Positions 1-9,995 of a stretch of DNA of 58,000 nucleotides are shown one piece after another. A program made the translations under genes and the position numbers. Position 1 is the first letter of the stretch; each line of letters begins with the position of its first letter. This DNA comes from Diphasiastrum complanatum (Eukaryota > Streptophyta > Lycopodiopsida > Lycopodiales > Lycopodiaceae). The DNA lies in NCBI GenBank assembly GCA_029204225.1, contig CM055113.1, forward strand, positions 5,494,647 through 5,552,646. The letters are read 5' to 3'. Under the pieces are notes generated by a model. The model ran no database searches and was not told the origin of the DNA. It saw only the letters and a list, made by a program, of their open reading frames with translations.

Positions 1-980
1 AATTTTTATATCTCCAAAACCAATGTGAATTAATTCTTGCATGACTAGCAGCAACTCCAGGGTACTATCCCAAACCTGCATAGAAGCTTGTGAGAGTTAG
101 TTCCAAGCAGATTATAAAAATCAGAGAAAAATCATAAAAAATTCAAAAAACCCTTGAAAAAGTCCAGATTTTTTTCAAAACTTCACCAAAATTCTCACAG
201 AGCCCTATGAAGTTCCATCTCAGTGAGACCAGGACACAAAGAAGCTTGCAAGAGTTAGTTTGATGTCTGAGTGCCTGTGCGAGATTTCTCAGTGAAAAAA
301 GGACGAGAAATTATCAGAGAACCCTCACAAACACCAAAATTTTCAGTTCTAGTGGGTAAGAACTCTCGTAGAAAATTCCAAAATTCCATCTCAGTGAGAC
401 CAGGACACAGAAAAGCCTGTGAGAGTTAGTTTGATTTCAGTGAGCAAAAAATTGGGTTTAAGTGCTAAAAAATCACTAAAAAGTGAAGCTAGCAAATCCT
501 TTCAGTAAGAACTCTCACAGACCCTCTCAATCAATTCAGAATGATAATTTCCATCAGTGATGAAGCCTGCAAGAGTTAGTTTTGAGATTTGGTGAAGATC
601 AAGCCAAAATAGTGGTTCTGAACCCTCACATACAGTGAAATTTTCACTTAGTGCGAGAGTTAACTCTCGTAGACTAGATCAGTGGAATTCCATAGTGAGA
701 TCCTTGAGAGAGTTCCATAGTGAGAATTCCATAGTGGGATCCTTGAGAGAGTTACTTCCCAAAGATCTGAGAGATATCAAGTTTTTTATCTGCAAAAACA
801 GCTGAGGAACCCTCACACAGCCAACTCTTGCACAAGAGAACCCTCACAGACTAGATCAGTGGAAAGATCTGCATCAGATCCAGCTACTGTCAAAATCTCA
901 GGTCAATCAGTGCAAGAAATAAGAAGTTATCAAGGAAAAACCACCGTAAGGGGCCTAGATTTCACTTCTGACTGATCAGA
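1..980. repeat. Noncoding leader-like region with a reiterated motif
   Basis: No coding frame is seen. A block reading ttccatctcagtgagacc, followed by aagc(c)t and gagagttagttt, recurs near 212, 384 and (shortened) 551, a spacing of about 165-170 bp. Shorter pieces (gagagttagtt, aactctcgtag, ccctcacaga) are scattered between. A direct repeat ttccatagtgagatccttga lies near 690-750. The region precedes a gypsy gag and is probably the leader of that element, whose LTR lies left of the window. Confidence 0.5.
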
Positions 981-2045
981 TTGATTAGATCCTTAAGATC
1001 CAGACTACATTCCACTGTACAAGCAGGATCCAACCACTTTGGAACCCACCATCAGATGAATCTGAGATTGGGACGATCAATAGCAAGAAGGATAGCAAAT
1101 CAAGCACCACACCTTCCCAGATTAGCAATTGTGCAACAAGATGCAGAACCAGAACCAGCACCAATGGCTCCAATGGGCCAACCCATACCTGTCGCTCCCT
1201 TGCAAGCAGTCCGGAGAGCACCTGGGATGGAAATACCAAAATACGATGGATCATCAGATCCCATCCGATTCCTCCAGATATACGAGCAAGCTTGTGAAAT
1301 CTACGACGAACGGACACCTACGAAAAAGCTGATGGTGTTTCCCATGCCCTTATTGGCAATGGCTCAGGATTAATTTTTCAACCTATCAGAGGAAGAAAAA
1401 TCCACCTAAAAAGCGATTACAGCGGCTCTCACTATGTGCTTAAACCAAGAAAGTTCTTGGAAGACCCACTTCTCCTGTTGAGTAAAGTCAAGATGGGAAA
1501 ACGAGAAAGGGTCAGGGACTATATTGAACGATTCAAACACCTATAATCCGAGTGCAGTGCATCCTTAACTCCCGATCATGCGGTGATCATGTGGTTCCTA
1601 GCCGGACTACCACAAAGCATCAGAAGAGAACTAAAATGACGGGAGCAGTTGCTACTCTGCAAGAAGCTATGGAACATGCCATCAGAGAAGAGGACGAGGG
1701 ATCTGATGACCCTCGTTAGCATCGTCATTATCAAACACATCCACTCTATCCACAGAACTGTTGTTGGAGTAAATGACAAAATTACACAAACAACAGATGC
1801 AGCAACTTACGACATAGTTTGACCAGAAACTGAAAGTCTTACAGGGAGCTATAGTAGTAACGCCACATCAACCGGAACCAAACCAACTACGGTATCCACG
1901 ACAGGAGAATGTATGGTGTTCAGTGTGCACACAAAACCATACAACAAACGAGTGTCCAGTCCTAAAGCAAAATCTGAGACTGACACATAGATTCTGCCAT
2001 TTGTGCAATGCAACATCGCACGATACGACATTTTGCCCGTTTAAC
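981..2045 (+). pseudogene. Ty3/gypsy gag remnant (Tat-like family), broken
   Basis: Nucleocapsid/capsid precursor of a gypsy retrotransposon. The capsid signature PKYDGSSDPIRFLQIYEQAC lies near 1234-1293 and matches the gag copies at 10.8 kb (PKYDGESDPIRFLQ) and 32.1 kb in this window. After a stop at about 1371 the gag continues in other frames to a Cys/His region: WCSVCTQNHTTNECP near 1912-1955 (CX2CX3HX4C) and CHLCNATSHDTTFC near 1994-2036 (CX2CX4HX4C). Several stops and frameshifts make it non-functional. No ATG fits the start of homology. It ends abruptly where minus-strand reverse transcriptase sequence begins, so the two are parts of different insertions or of a rearranged one. Gag identity is firm; the lineage is inferred. 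Confidence 0.8.
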
Positions 2046-2049
2046 CCCC

Positions 2050-2905
2050 ATATATTGGATTGGAAAATCCTTTTTGTGTTCACCTGGCTGGGTTAAGACT
2101 GCTTCAATTGCATACTTCGATGCGTCCGTATGCACATGAAACTCAATGGACCAATTGGGTGGGCGTAAGACTGGTGCTAAAACCAATGCATTCTTAAGCT
2201 TTTGGAAAGCCTTTAGAGCTTCCTCGTTCCAATGTGGATCCGTTGTGAGCTTGTAAATTGGTCGGGCTAATTCCGCAAAATCCAGAATGAAGATCCTATA
2301 AGAGTTAGCATGACCCATGAAGATGTAGACTTCAAGGATCATCCCCGGCGGTGGTAGATCAACAATGATCATGATCTTTGACATATCTGTGGAGATCCCG
2401 TGTCTTGACACTATACGGCCGAGAATAAAGCCATGTGTCACCCAGAATTAGCATTTTTCTGGATTCAGGGAGATTTGGAAGTCGCGGCATTTCTGTAACA
2501 CTTTCTCCAAATTGGATAAGTGTTCTGAGTCTGGTCCATGCACGCACAGATCGTCCAAGAAAATTTCCAATTTTTGCAAATAATCCTTGAATGCTGCCTG
2601 CATGACTCGTTGGAAGGTCCTTGGGGCATTGCAAAGTCCGAATTGCATCATTTTATAGGCATAGGTTCTCCATTCCGTGGCGAACGCTGTCTTGTGCTGG
2701 TCTTGGGGGGCTATCTTCACCTGGTTGTAGCCACTGAAGCCATCTAAAAAACTGTAGGCTTCGATGCCAACTACTCTATCGAGGACACTTTCCGTAAATG
2801 GTAAAGGAAAATGATCCTTTTTGGTGATTGCATTTAGCGCCTTCAGATCAATGTAAATAGTAGCCAATAGGATTTTGGGGCAAGGGCCTTCCCCATTTTA
2901 TAAAA
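2050..2905 (-). pseudogene. Ty3/gypsy reverse transcriptase-RNase H fragment
   Basis: On the minus strand this encodes part of a gypsy polymerase. In order it shows IDLKALNAITKKDHFPLPF (RT fingers), YSFLDGFSGYNQ (first catalytic Asp), FGLCNAPRTFQRVM, IFLDDL near 2551-2566 (the YxDD catalytic pair as FLDD), then LARPIYKLTTDPHWNEEALKAF and the RNase H start FHVHTDASKYAIEAVLTQPG. A frame change falls between the two halves near 2445. Sequence before the fingers (about 2870-2950) is decayed and the homology ends in the RNase H domain at about 2050. Integrase is absent. The fragment cannot make an enzyme. Confidence 0.88.
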
Positions 2906-3111
2906 AGGCATCATTTGTACACTATTTTCATGCTTAATAGAGAGGAGGAGACTCTATCATTTTGAGAGCTCAAGCATCCTCATTTGCTAATCACTCTTGC
3001 TTATGTGATTGTTGTGATTGCTTGCTATGTCCATTTCCCATGCTTTTTGGTTTATGCTAGTTAAGGTTTTTCCATAAGCAATGAAATTGAGCATTTGAGC
3101 TAACCTCCATC

Positions 3112-3114
<3 letters not shown>

Positions 3115-3185
<71 letters not shown>
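3115..3185. repeat. (CT)n microsatellite
   Basis: About 35 uninterrupted TC units. It continues as a looser pyrimidine tract (ttcttcctcttct) to about 3210. Confidence 0.98.
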
Positions 3186-3190
<5 letters not shown>

Positions 3191-3258
3191 TTCTTCTTCC
3201 TCTTCTATTCTATCCTCTCTCTTCACACAAAATCATGATGAAGTTAGTTAGGGGAGTA

Positions 3259-3688
3259 AGTGCAAACTACTATTAGCTTGACACCTAACTGCTTGCATGC
3301 ACAGATTGCACCTAACTTCCACCAAATCTCTCCAAATGGCAATTTCTCAACTAGCCATGTACAAAACTACATGCATGTGTCCATTAGAGTGTTTGCATGC
3401 TTTGCATGTCACAATGGAAACTTAGGACATAATGCATTTATTGGGGCTCGAGTTTCTACCAGGTCATAATTGACCATTTTCATGTGAAATTCTACATGCA
3501 TGTGAAACTAGACATTGTCAACAACTTTACATATCATACTAGACCAACTAGACTTTATGCATGTCATTGGAATTTGATCTACCTAACCCAAACTCGTGCT
3601 ATTCTACAAGGATATGTGCTCAATTCACATACCTTGGATATGTACAAAATATTCATATGGGTAGGACCTCCCAAACATCAACAACATA
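3259..3688 (-). repeat. LTR 'C', minus-oriented copy, split by element J
   Basis: This block is the reverse complement of 16945-17371. Its missing first part is found after J, at 16443-16473, where it reads TGTTGTTAAAAATTG on the minus strand. Removing J and one copy of its target duplication restores a continuous match to the right-hand copy. Similarity to the LTR of element B (gaattgagcacatatcctt and neighbouring motifs) marks it as a copia-type LTR. The two C copies stop matching at about 3258/17371. Confidence 0.75.
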
Positions 3689-4022
3689 TGTTAGCATCTG
3701 TGCTAACACAAAAAAAATAAAAAAGAGAAAAATAAAACTCCGTGGCATGTGTTTTGTAAGACCACATGCGAGTGTTTGTTAATAAACTTCCGCAATGGCA
3801 TGTGTTTATAAGCCCATGAGTAGAAGCTTAAAAAATAATAAAATAGCTTAAACTTGAATTTAGAACTTAGACCTAGGAAACTTAAGATTAGAAATATTTT
3901 ATCTTAAGTTTTCTTAAGTTAAGAAACTTTAAAGTTCTAAATCCTAAGTTAAAAGTTCTAGAAATCCCATAAGTTAGTGGATACTTATGGAAGACCCTCT
4001 TTGCCATAAAAGGAGAGATATT
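3689..4022 (+). repeat. J 5' LTR, first part
   Basis: The first 20 bp are an imperfect palindrome, TGTTAGC-atctgt-GCTAACA. The stretch matches 15628-15965 and 42360-42532. It ends at the ATATT target duplication of copia A. The remaining part resumes at 9855. Confidence 0.88.
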
Positions 4023-4675
4023 TGTGAAAAATTGTCAACTAGTAGTATTTTCCTAACTTGAGATTTTGTAGGCCTATGGCCAAATAAAAGTTAGAGATAG
4101 GTTCATACATGTATGTAGAGGCCCAAAGTATGTGTACACTACTTTTGAGGTCACATTAATTAGAGGAGGTCGAGTGTGGAGCTCTTCTATTGGCTCATAA
4201 TTTGGTGCATTCCTATTTGACCAAATTTCTAGGTATATGGGTGAATCCTATTGGACCCCAATTTTAGCCTATCATAAGACAAGTGGCCAAGAGGCACTAT
4301 GGCTGCTATAAATAGCCATCTCCACGAGTATGTACACATCTCATTTTCATTCTATTGAATGAATGTTATGCTCTTTGAAGGTCCATCTTCTTCTCTCTCA
4401 CTTTTTTGTTCATATCTTGCATTCTAGCCACTAGAATTGTGATTTCTTTGTTGCTATGGCTTCACACGTGTGAAATGCAGGTTGTAGGCTCTGAAGTACG
4501 GACAGGGACAGCAAGTTTCTGTTTGTGGAAGCTTATGATCAGATTTTGATGTTTAGTTGATGTTTAGTATGCTTAACATCACAATTTCTATCATTTTTTC
4601 AATCTAGATGTGCATAACTTCCATGGCCAAGATCTTTATGAAACTTTAGCATCTTTTGGATCTGAGTTTTTCACA
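4023..4675 (+). repeat. A 5' LTR
   Basis: Starts TGTGAAAAATTGTC and ends GAGTTTTTCACA. It contains a TATA box and, about 150 bp downstream of it, the palindrome TCACACGTGTGA followed by AGTACGGAC. Matches 9202-9854 throughout by eye. Confidence 0.96.
4307..4315 (+). promoter_or_regulatory. TATA box of the A LTR
   Basis: TATAAATAG lies in the context ggctgctataaatagccatc, inside the LTR where transcription of the element should begin. The same box is at 9486-9494 in the 3' LTR, where it could drive read-out into flanking J sequence. Confidence 0.75.
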
Positions 4676-4693
4676 TGGTATCAGAGCATTAGG
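4676..4693 (+). other. Primer binding site of A (tRNA-iMet type)
   Basis: TGGTATCAGAGCATTAGG follows the LTR terminus directly. TGGTATCAGAGC is the usual plant copia primer site, complementary to the 3' end of initiator tRNA-Met. About 560 bp of untranslated leader follow before the gag-pol start at 5256. Confidence 0.92.
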
Positions 4694-5255
4694 CGGCCAA
4701 ATGTGCAGGTTTTGCCAGATTTAGAAGAGATTTGTGGGCGAGTTTGCTTTTGTAGCATTCCAATCAAGTTTCTAGCTAAAAATCTTGTTGATTTATGTGT
4801 AGAAATTGGATCTTTGTGATCAAAACATCATTTGTATGCATTTCTTATCAGAATAAGGAGACAAAAATTGTTTTGGAAAGAGGGAGATGCAAGATCCAAC
4901 AAGATCCTATTAGTTTTCCATTCTAGCATATAGTTTTTTGATTCAATTTCTTGCTTCTTCATGTCAAAAACTTCAAAATTGATGTAACCCTCTGATTTTC
5001 AGTTTGCTGAATGATTCAAGAGTGTATTTCAATCTTAGGAGTGAGGGAAAAGCAAGTATATTGAGGTTTGGTCTTGGTTTGATCAAGAAATCATAAAACT
5101 AGTGGCTAAAATTAAGGAAAAAGTGAGGAAAAGAGAGAAAAAGTAAGGTTTTAGGTTCCAAATCTTTGTGATTTCTTCTTGTGTTTCATTTGTTGATTCA
5201 AGAGAGTGCTTAGTGCATTGGAACAGGTCAAAGATCAGAGATCAATCATTGCAAC

Positions 5256-8200
5256 ATGGCTACAAATGGAGGCTACATGTTGGAAAGCAATGATAGGCTT
5301 ACCTCCCTCAACTATTCTACTTGGAAAGTAAGGATGGAGTCTTTGCTTGAGATGAATGAGTTGATGGATATTGTTGTAGGTGTGGAGGAGAGACCTTTGG
5401 CACCTCAAGAACAATTGAGGTATGACAAGAGGGCAAAGAAAGCCCTTCACATGATCAAGATGAATGTGACAAATGAGCTTATCAAAGAGGTTGGTAAGTG
5501 CACATCATCTAGTGAAGCTTGGGAAGCCTTGAAGAAGGTTTATGAATCCAAGTCTACTTCTAGAGTGTTGACTTTAAGAAGGCAAATCTTTTCTTGTATG
5601 CAAAAGAAGAGTGAGAATGGACATGCTTTTGTTTTGAGAGTTAAAGCATTGAATGATGAGTTAGCATGCATTAATGATGGCATAAATAATGAGGAGCTTG
5701 TTCAAGTGATTCTCAATGGCTTGTTGGATGATCATGCTAATCTTGTTCAAAGTTATGCTATCCAAAAATGTTTACCAAGTGTTGGAGACTTGCAAGAGGT
5801 CTTGTTGGCTGAAGAATTCAGGTTGCAAGCAAGAGTGGGAGCATCTTCTACATCTCAAGGAGGAGAAGAGGAGGCAATGTTCTCTAAAGGCAAGTTCAAG
5901 GGCAAAGGTAAAAGCAATTGGTCTAAAGGGCAAGACCAAGGTGAGCACTCTACTTTTGGCAAAAAGAAGGATAGATCTAAGCTAAAATGTTTCTATTGTG
6001 GAGTCAAAGGGCATTTTGCTAGTGATTGTTTTAAGAAAAAGAGGGATCAAGGGGAAAAGCAAACCAATCTAACTATTGATGAGGGTGGGGATGAGCTTCT
6101 TTCAAATGATGCTTTTGTTATGTCATCTTGCTTGTTGGCTAATCATGGAGACATTGATCCTTGGTGGATTGATAGTGGAGCCACTTCTCATATGACATAT
6201 CATAAAGAGTATTTTTCATCTTTAATGGCATTTGATGGTGATAGGAAGGTAATCTATACCGCAAATGATGGTGAGTGTGCAATCAAGGGGATTGGCACAA
6301 TTCCTATTTCACTTTCTACAAATAGGAATATAGAATTGAAAGATGTTTTGCTCATTCCATCCATTACCAAGAACTTACTTAGTGTAAGCCAAATGCTTGA
6401 CAAAGGATTCAAAGTTGAGTTTGATGGTGATGCTTGCTTGATCAAAAAGGGGTGTAGTATCATTGCAAAAGGGAAAAGGCAAGGGAAATTGTTCAAGCTT
6501 GATGCATGTGTTGTTGCTAACCAAGTTGGATGCATGGCAAATGAACAAATGTCAATTCAAGAGGTATGGCATAAAAGGATGGGACATCTCAACTACAAGG
6601 CCTTGGAGGTAATAGCCAAAAAGGAGGTAGTAAGGGGACTTCCCAAGTCTCTTACTTGCTTGAATCATGTTTGTGAAGAATGTGCTTTGTCTAAATCACA
6701 TAGATTGCCATATACTAGATCTATATCTAGATCTAAGATGCCTTTTTCTCTCTTGCATTCGGATATTCATGGTGTTACTACAATTAGCAATGGAGGTGCT
6801 AAGATGTATGTAACTTTCATTGATGATTTTAGTAGATTTTGTTGGGTTTATCTACTAAAGAGCAAGGATGAGGTGTTTGATGTGTTTGTCAAGTTCAAAG
6901 TTGCTATTGAGACTCAATTTACAACCAAAATCAAATGCTTGAGGAGCGACAATGGTGGTGAATACATTTCTAACAAATTCAAAGCCTTTTGCGATGAGCA
7001 TGGGATCAAGAGGGAGTACACATGTCCAAGAACACCACAACAAAATGGAGTGGCCGAGAGGAAGAATAGAACCTTGTGTGAGAGTGCAAAGGCAATGAGA
7101 TTGAATGCTAATCTTCCTAAACCTTTTTGGAGTGATGCTTTGTTGTGTGCAAATTTCCTATGCAATAGATGGCCAAGTGTTGTATTGGAAGGAAAAACCC
7201 CTTTTGAAGCTTTGTTTGGTACGAAGCCTAATGTCAAGTTTCTAAGAACTTTTGGATGCATTTGCTACTTCAACATTACTCTTGATGATAGAACTAAGGA
7301 GGATCCATCTTCAAGAAAGGGCATTTTTGTTGGTTATAGTGAAGTAAGCAAAGCATATAGGATTTATGTTCCTTCAATCAAGAAAGTGTTCACAAGTAGG
7401 GATGTCATTTTTGATGAAGGTAACATTCCAAAAGTTGTTTCAAGTGATGATGGTGTTGTTGCAACTAATGTGCTTGATGACAATGGAGTTGATGACACAT
7501 TGGATGTGGATGTTGAAGAAGCCTCTTCAAGTCAAATTCCAAGGAGAACTCCAAGGCATAAAGTGAAACCCTCAAGGCTCACTTATGATGGCAAAGGTAA
7601 GCAAGTGGTGGATGGATCCAACTATGCTTTCCTAACTTCTTTTGATGTACCTTCATGTGTAGATGAAGCAAGGCAAGAAGAGGAATGGATCCAAGCAATG
7701 GATCTTGAGTTTGAAGCACTTATGAAGAACAACACATGGAGATTGGTGGAGCTTCCAAAGGGCAAAAGTGCAATTGGATGCAAATGGATCTTCAAGGTAA
7801 AGACAAATCAAGATGGATCTATCAACAAGTTGAAGGCAAGGTTGGTGGCTAAAGGTTATGCTCAAGAGCATGGCATTGACTATGAGGAAACCTTTGCACC
7901 CGTGGCAAAGATGGTGAGCATAAGAGTAATCATTTCCCTTGCAACTCTTTATGGATGGGATCTTTGGCAATTAGACATTTCTAATGCTTTCTTGAATGGT
8001 GATCTTGAAGAGGAAGTCTACATGGAGCAACCCGAGAGCTATGTTTCTCATAGCAAGCCTAATCATGTGTGTTTTCTACAAAAAAGTTTGTATGGTCTTA
8101 AGCAAGCACCAAGGAGTTGGTATGCTAGGCTTAACTCTTTTCTACTTTCTCAAAACTTCACTATGAGTGAGTATGATCATTCACTTTACTTTAGAATTAG

Positions 8201-9206
8201 TGCTAATGATGTTACAATCCTTCTAATTTATGTGGATGACATTATTTTAAGTGGAGGGAACAAGGAAGATATAGAAGATATCAAGAAAGCACTAAAAAAG
8301 GAATTTGAAGTGCATGATCTTGGTCTTTTGAGCTATATCTTAGGAATAGAAGTAATTAGAACTTCTCAAATCACTTTTATTTCACAAGAGAAGTATGCTA
8401 TTTCTATTCTCAATAGATTTCATATGGTAGATGCAAATCCTATTGATACACCTATGGAATCACATGTAAAGCTAACTATAAGAGGTAATGAAAGATCCTT
8501 CGAGGACATTACTCTCTATAGGAAGCTAATAGGTTCTCTTATATATCTAACCATCACAAGACCTGATTTATCTTATTGTGTTGGTAGATTAAGCCAATTC
8601 ATGCAAGATCCTAGCATAGAACATTGGAAACTAGGAAAGAGGATCTTGAGATACATCTCGGGAACAAAAGATTTTGGCATTGTTTATAGAGGCTCATCAC
8701 CTAACTTATTTGGTTTTTCAGATTCAGATTTTGCAGGAGACCTTATGGATAGAAAATCCATAAATGCACATGCTATTTTCATAGGTGATGGAGCTATCTC
8801 ATGGATGTCGAAGAAACAAGCAACTATATCACTTTCTTCTAGTGAGGCCGAGTACAAAGCTTTGACATCATGCACAAAGGAGATGGTGTGGATCAAGAGG
8901 ATGATTATGGAGCTTCATTTGCTGGATTTTTCAGAGAGTCCAATCATCTTTTGTGACAACCTTTCAGCCCAAAGTCTAGCAAGCAATCCGGTTTTCCATG
9001 CAAGGAGCAAACATATCGAGGTGGCTTACCATTTTGTGAGAGAACAAGTGTTGGCAAAAGAGATCAAGCTTGAACATGTCCCATCAAAGGAATGTGTGGC
9101 TGATATCTTTACCAAAGCATTGGGAAAGGACTTATTTTTCAAGCATAGAACAAGTCTTGGTGTACTTTCTAAATCTATGCTAAAACTAGTTGAAGAGGGA
9201 GTGTGA
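5256..9206 (+). CDS. Copia Gag-Pol polyprotein, 1316 aa, intact
   Basis: Single open frame from ATG (caacATGGC) encoding every copia activity. Gag occupies roughly residues 1-230, with the zinc knuckle CFYCGVKGHFASDC at 245-258. The aspartic protease has WIDSGATSH with Asp306. Integrase has the zinc-binding His439, His444, Cys473 and Cys476 and catalytic Asp503, Asp565 and Glu601 (35 residues between the last two). RT has QLDISNAFLNGDLEEEVYME and YVDDIILSG with Asp994-Asp995. RNase H shows Asp1156, Glu1197 and Asp1234 and ends with VPSKECVADIFTKAL. Length is normal for the family. Gag and Pol share one frame, so Gag excess would have to come from RNA splicing, processing or translation control. 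The TGA stop lies five bases inside the 3' LTR, and the polypurine tract encodes the last residues EEG. Confidence 0.97.
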   Translation: MATNGGYMLESNDRLTSLNYSTWKVRMESLLEMNELMDIVVGVEERPLAPQEQLRYDKRAKKALHMIKMNVTNELIKEVGKCTSSSEAWEALKKVYESKSTSRVLTLRRQIFSCMQKKSENGHAFVLRVKALNDELACINDGINNEELVQVILNGLLDDHANLVQSYAIQKCLPSVGDLQEVLLAEEFRLQARVGASSTSQGGEEEAMFSKGKFKGKGKSNWSKGQDQGEHSTFGKKKDRSKLKCFYCGVKGHFASDCFKKKRDQGEKQTNLTIDEGGDELLSNDAFVMSSCLLANHGDIDPWWIDSGATSHMTYHKEYFSSLMAFDGDRKVIYTANDGECAIKGIGTIPISLSTNRNIELKDVLLIPSITKNLLSVSQMLDKGFKVEFDGDACLIKKGCSIIAKGKRQGKLFKLDACVVANQVGCMANEQMSIQEVWHKRMGHLNYKALEVIAKKEVVRGLPKSLTCLNHVCEECALSKSHRLPYTRSISRSKMPFSLLHSDIHGVTTISNGGAKMYVTFIDDFSRFCWVYLLKSKDEVFDVFVKFKVAIETQFTTKIKCLRSDNGGEYISNKFKAFCDEHGIKREYTCPRTPQQNGVAERKNRTLCESAKAMRLNANLPKPFWSDALLCANFLCNRWPSVVLEGKTPFEALFGTKPNVKFLRTFGCICYFNITLDDRTKEDPSSRKGIFVGYSEVSKAYRIYVPSIKKVFTSRDVIFDEGNIPKVVSSDDGVVATNVLDDNGVDDTLDVDVEEASSSQIPRRTPRHKVKPSRLTYDGKGKQVVDGSNYAFLTSFDVPSCVDEARQEEEWIQAMDLEFEALMKNNTWRLVELPKGKSAIGCKWIFKVKTNQDGSINKLKARLVAKGYAQEHGIDYEETFAPVAKMVSIRVIISLATLYGWDLWQLDISNAFLNGDLEEEVYMEQPESYVSHSKPNHVCFLQKSLYGLKQAPRSWYARLNSFLLSQNFTMSEYDHSLYFRISANDVTILLIYVDDIILSGGNKEDIEDIKKALKKEFEVHDLGLLSYILGIEVIRTSQITFISQEKYAISILNRFHMVDANPIDTPMESHVKLTIRGNERSFEDITLYRKLIGSLIYLTITRPDLSYCVGRLSQFMQDPSIEHWKLGKRILRYISGTKDFGIVYRGSSPNLFGFSDSDFAGDLMDRKSINAHAIFIGDGAISWMSKKQATISLSSSEAEYKALTSCTKEMVWIKRMIMELHLLDFSESPIIFCDNLSAQSLASNPVFHARSKHIEVAYHFVREQVLAKEIKLEHVPSKECVADIFTKALGKDLFFKHRTSLGVLSKSMLKLVEEGV
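9192..9201 (+). other. Polypurine tract of A
   Basis: GAAGAGGGAG lies immediately upstream of the 3' LTR start TGTG. It would prime plus-strand DNA synthesis. It also codes for part of the Gag-Pol C-terminus. Confidence 0.88.
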
Positions 9207-9854
9207 AAAATTGTCAACTAGTAGTATTTTCCTAACTTGAGATTTTGTAGGCCTATGGCCAAATAAAAGTTAGAGATAGGTTCATACATGTATGTAGAGG
9301 CCCAAAGTATGTGTACACTACTTTTGAGGTCACATTAATTAGAGGAGGTCGAGTGTGGAGCTCTTCTATTGGCTCATAATTTGGTGCATTCCTATTTGAC
9401 CAAATTTCTAGGTATATGGGTGAATCCTATTGGACCCCAATTTTAGCCTATCATAAGACAAGTGGCCAAGAGGCACTATGGCTGCTATAAATAGCCATCT
9501 CCACGAGTATGTACACATCTCATTTTCATTCTATTGAATGAATGTTATGCTCTTTGAAGGTCCATCTTCTTCTCTCTCACTTTTTTGTTCATATCTTGCA
9601 TTCTAGCCACTAGAATTGTGATTTCTTTGTTGCTATGGCTTCACACGTGTGAAATGCAGGTTGTAGGCTCTGAAGTACGGACAGGGACAGCAAGTTTCTG
9701 TTTGTGGAAGCTTATGATCAGATTTTGATGTTTAGTTGATGTTTAGTATGCTTAACATCACAATTTCTATCATTTTTTCAATCTAGATGTGCATAACTTC
9801 CATGGCCAAGATCTTTATGAAACTTTAGCATCTTTTGGATCTGAGTTTTTCACA
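9202..9854 (+). repeat. A 3' LTR
   Basis: 653 bp, the same as 4023-4675 by eye. Followed by the second copy of the target duplication ATATT and then the rest of J's LTR. Confidence 0.96.
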
Positions 9855-9995
9855 ATATTTGCCATGTAAATAACACTTTTGAGATGAAGCTATCAAGTTC
9901 TCTATTTTTGAGATTATCTCTCTATTTCATTTGTGTTCCCTTTGGGAAGGTGCATAGCTTGAGGGAAGGTGCTCGTCTTCTATCTTCCACCCACA
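9855..9995 (+). repeat. J 5' LTR, second part, truncated
   Basis: Resumes J's LTR after copia A (tttgccatgtaaataacactt) and matches 15967-16081 and 57711-57828. The match stops after gaaggtgctcg at about 9980-9995; the last ~350 bp of LTR present in the other copies are missing. Confidence 0.82.

Larger units (their letters stand above)
4023..9854 (+). mobile_element. Intact Ty1/copia retrotransposon 'A'
   Basis: Length 5832 bp. Both LTRs are 653 bp, appear identical by eye, and have matching termini TGTGAAAAA..TTTTTCACA. The flanking target duplication is ATATT (4018-4022 and 9855-9859). A primer site follows the 5' LTR, a 1316-codon gag-pol frame fills most of the interior, and a polypurine tract abuts the 3' LTR. 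Identical LTRs, no stops and all catalytic motifs indicate a very recent insertion that may be competent. It interrupts the 5' LTR of J, so it is younger than J. Confidence 0.97.

Noticed and set aside
3259-3688. Nine-bp target duplication for a MULE-type long-TIR element at the outer ends of the C inverted repeat
   Set aside because: Sequences just outside 3259 and 17371 do not match convincingly, and the right copy continues as an LTR with TATA motif and TG..CA-like end.
4676-4693. tRNA gene candidates at TGGTATCAGAGC sites
   Set aside because: These are short retrotransposon primer sites complementary to a tRNA end, without cloverleaf or RNA polymerase III boxes.
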